Source: Acidimicrobiaceae bacterium (GTDB lineage: Bacteria; Actinomycetota; Acidimicrobiia; Acidimicrobiales; Bog-793). From it: a DNA stretch of 5,248 nt. The stretch covers positions 1-5,248 of the forward strand of contig DAHUZG010000289.1 in assembly GCA_027306715.1 (NCBI GenBank), in the 5' to 3' direction. Of the stretch, positions 4,235-5,248 are shown piece after piece; position 1 is the stretch's first letter, and each line of letters starts with the position of its first letter. Below the pieces are notes generated by a model. That model did no database searches. It was not told where the DNA came from and worked only from the letters and a program-made list of their open reading frames with translations. Made by a program: the position numbers and the translations under genes.

Positions 4235-5248
4235 GTGCCTGCAGCGTCGCGGCGCCGGCCGGCCGGCTCCCGGGCGGCTCGCCGGCTCCGGCTCCCGCTC
4301 CGGCTGCCCGGGGCGCTGGCGCTCGGAGGGGCGCTCGGCCTCGCCGTGCTGCCCGCGGCGGTCCCCGCGGCGAGCGCAGCAGCTTCGACGCCGGCGGCAT
4401 CGCCGGCGAGCTTCTCTGCCACGGGGAGCTTGGCGACTGCCCGCAGCGACGCCACGACCGTCCTGTTGAGCAACGGCGACGTGCTCGTCGCGGGAGGTGA
4501 GGACGCCTCCGGCAACCCGCTCGCCGACGCCGAGATCTACCAGGCCTCGACCGGCCAGTGGTCCGCAGCGGCGCCGTTGCCGCTCCCGCTCGCCGGCGCC
4601 TCCGGGGTCCTGCTCGCCGGCGGCGACGTGCTCGTCGCCGGCGGCCTCACCGGCACCAGCGGGTCGCTGCAGGCGAGCCCGGCCGCCGAGCTCTACAGCC
4701 CGTCGAAGAATGCCTGGACGCGCACGGCCTCTTTGCTGAGGGCGAGCTATGACGCCTCAGCCGCGGTGCTGGCGAGCTCCGGCGACGTCCTCTACGCCGG
4801 CGGCTCGACCGGCTCGGGCTCGGCCGCAGCCACGACGAGGGCCTCTGAGCTGTACGACCCCGCCACCGGCAGCTGGGCGGCGACCGCGGGCGAGCTCCCG
4901 CTCGGGGTCGAGGGCGCCGCCATCGCCGCCCTCCGGAACGGCGAGGTGCTCATTTCCGGTGGTGAGAGCCAGGCGAGCGGCGGCAGCCCGGCAGTGACCG
5001 GCTCGAGCGAGCTCTACCAGCCCTCGACCGGCTTCTGGAGCGCCACGGCGACGATGCCGACCGGGGTCGCCAACGCCACGGCGACGGTCATCTCGAGCGG
5101 GGACGTGCTCGTCGCCGGCGGCCAGCCGACCGCCGGCGGCAACCCGACGGCGACGACGCAGCTGTTCGACCCGGCGAGCGCCAGCTGGTCGCCGGCGGGC
5201 AACCTTCCCGTCGCCAGCTACGGCGCCAGCGCCGCGCTCCTCTCCTCG
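4235..5248 (+). CDS. Exported kelch-repeat (galactose-oxidase-like propeller) protein, 3' end beyond window
   Basis: The frame is open to the window edge and gives 338 residues from GTG 4235. An Arg-rich n-region (RRR at 6-8, RRLR at 16-19) and a hydrophobic core (GALALGGALGLAVLPAAV, 26-43) ending near AAS-A (about 48) form a signal peptide. Five kelch repeats follow. Each has a GDVLVAGG-type strand (GG at 87-88, 136-137, 189-190, 242-243 and 295-296) and then ELY-x-P-x-TG-x-W or a close variant. The spacing is 49 and then 53 residues, so a beta-propeller of at least six blades is likely. Such proteins bind partners or sugars at the cell surface; no catalytic residues are visible. ATG 4151 is in frame and would add 28 residues, but that stretch uses rare AGA, AGG and TCA codons and would make the n-region unusually long, so I prefer 4235. 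It stands apart from the divergent stress genes. Confidence 0.85.
   Translation, partial: MPAASRRRPAGSRAARRLRLPLRLPGALALGGALGLAVLPAAVPAASAAASTPAASPASFSATGSLATARSDATTVLLSNGDVLVAGGEDASGNPLADAEIYQASTGQWSAAAPLPLPLAGASGVLLAGGDVLVAGGLTGTSGSLQASPAAELYSPSKNAWTRTASLLRASYDASAAVLASSGDVLYAGGSTGSGSAAATTRASELYDPATGSWAATAGELPLGVEGAAIAALRNGEVLISGGESQASGGSPAVTGSSELYQPSTGFWSATATMPTGVANATATVISSGDVLVAGGQPTAGGNPTATTQLFDPASASWSPAGNLPVASYGASAALLSS

Overview
This is a GC-rich window with codons ending mostly in G or C, frequent GTG starts and actinobacterial-type proteins. The most likely source is an Actinomycetota genome. The small one-helix membrane protein at the left edge resembles proteins I associate with Acidimicrobiia, but that narrower placement is inference. 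I see no tRNA, rRNA, CRISPR array, transposase or attachment site.

Layout: the left part is a leftward gene set. In reading order it is mutY (A/G-mismatch adenine glycosylase), an RmlC-like NDP-sugar 3,5-epimerase, a 205-bp gap holding five 18-bp tandem repeats, and a single-pass membrane protein that runs off the left edge. Diverging from mutY is a secreted His-Gly-rich protein with two tandem DUF5666-like repeats; its leader holds two mutually exclusive perfect hairpins. Converging on it is a leftward pair: an unrecognised 53-residue protein followed by an RsbW-like anti-sigma/ATPase-domain protein. A match to the general-stress SigB/SigF promoter pattern lies just upstream of the pair. After a 448-bp intergenic stretch with a second cluster of repeats, a rightward gene for an exported kelch-repeat protein starts and runs off the right edge.

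How the parts fit: mutY (DNA repair) and the epimerase gene (deoxysugar or cell-surface sugar supply) are close enough to be co-transcribed, but they need not work together. The RsbW-like gene, the small gene and the SigB/F-like promoter suggest a stress-sigma regulatory unit that is under the control of the sigma factor it may inhibit. No sigma factor or STAS anti-anti-sigma gene is visible here. The His-rich and kelch proteins are both predicted to be exported and may belong to envelope functions.

The items most worth a second look are the SigB/F-type promoter with its overlooked small gene, the non-canonical residues in MutY, the competing hairpins before the His-rich protein gene, and a repeat core shared by two separate gene-free intervals. 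Nothing here proves a new system; the stress-sigma unit with the 53-residue protein is the best candidate.
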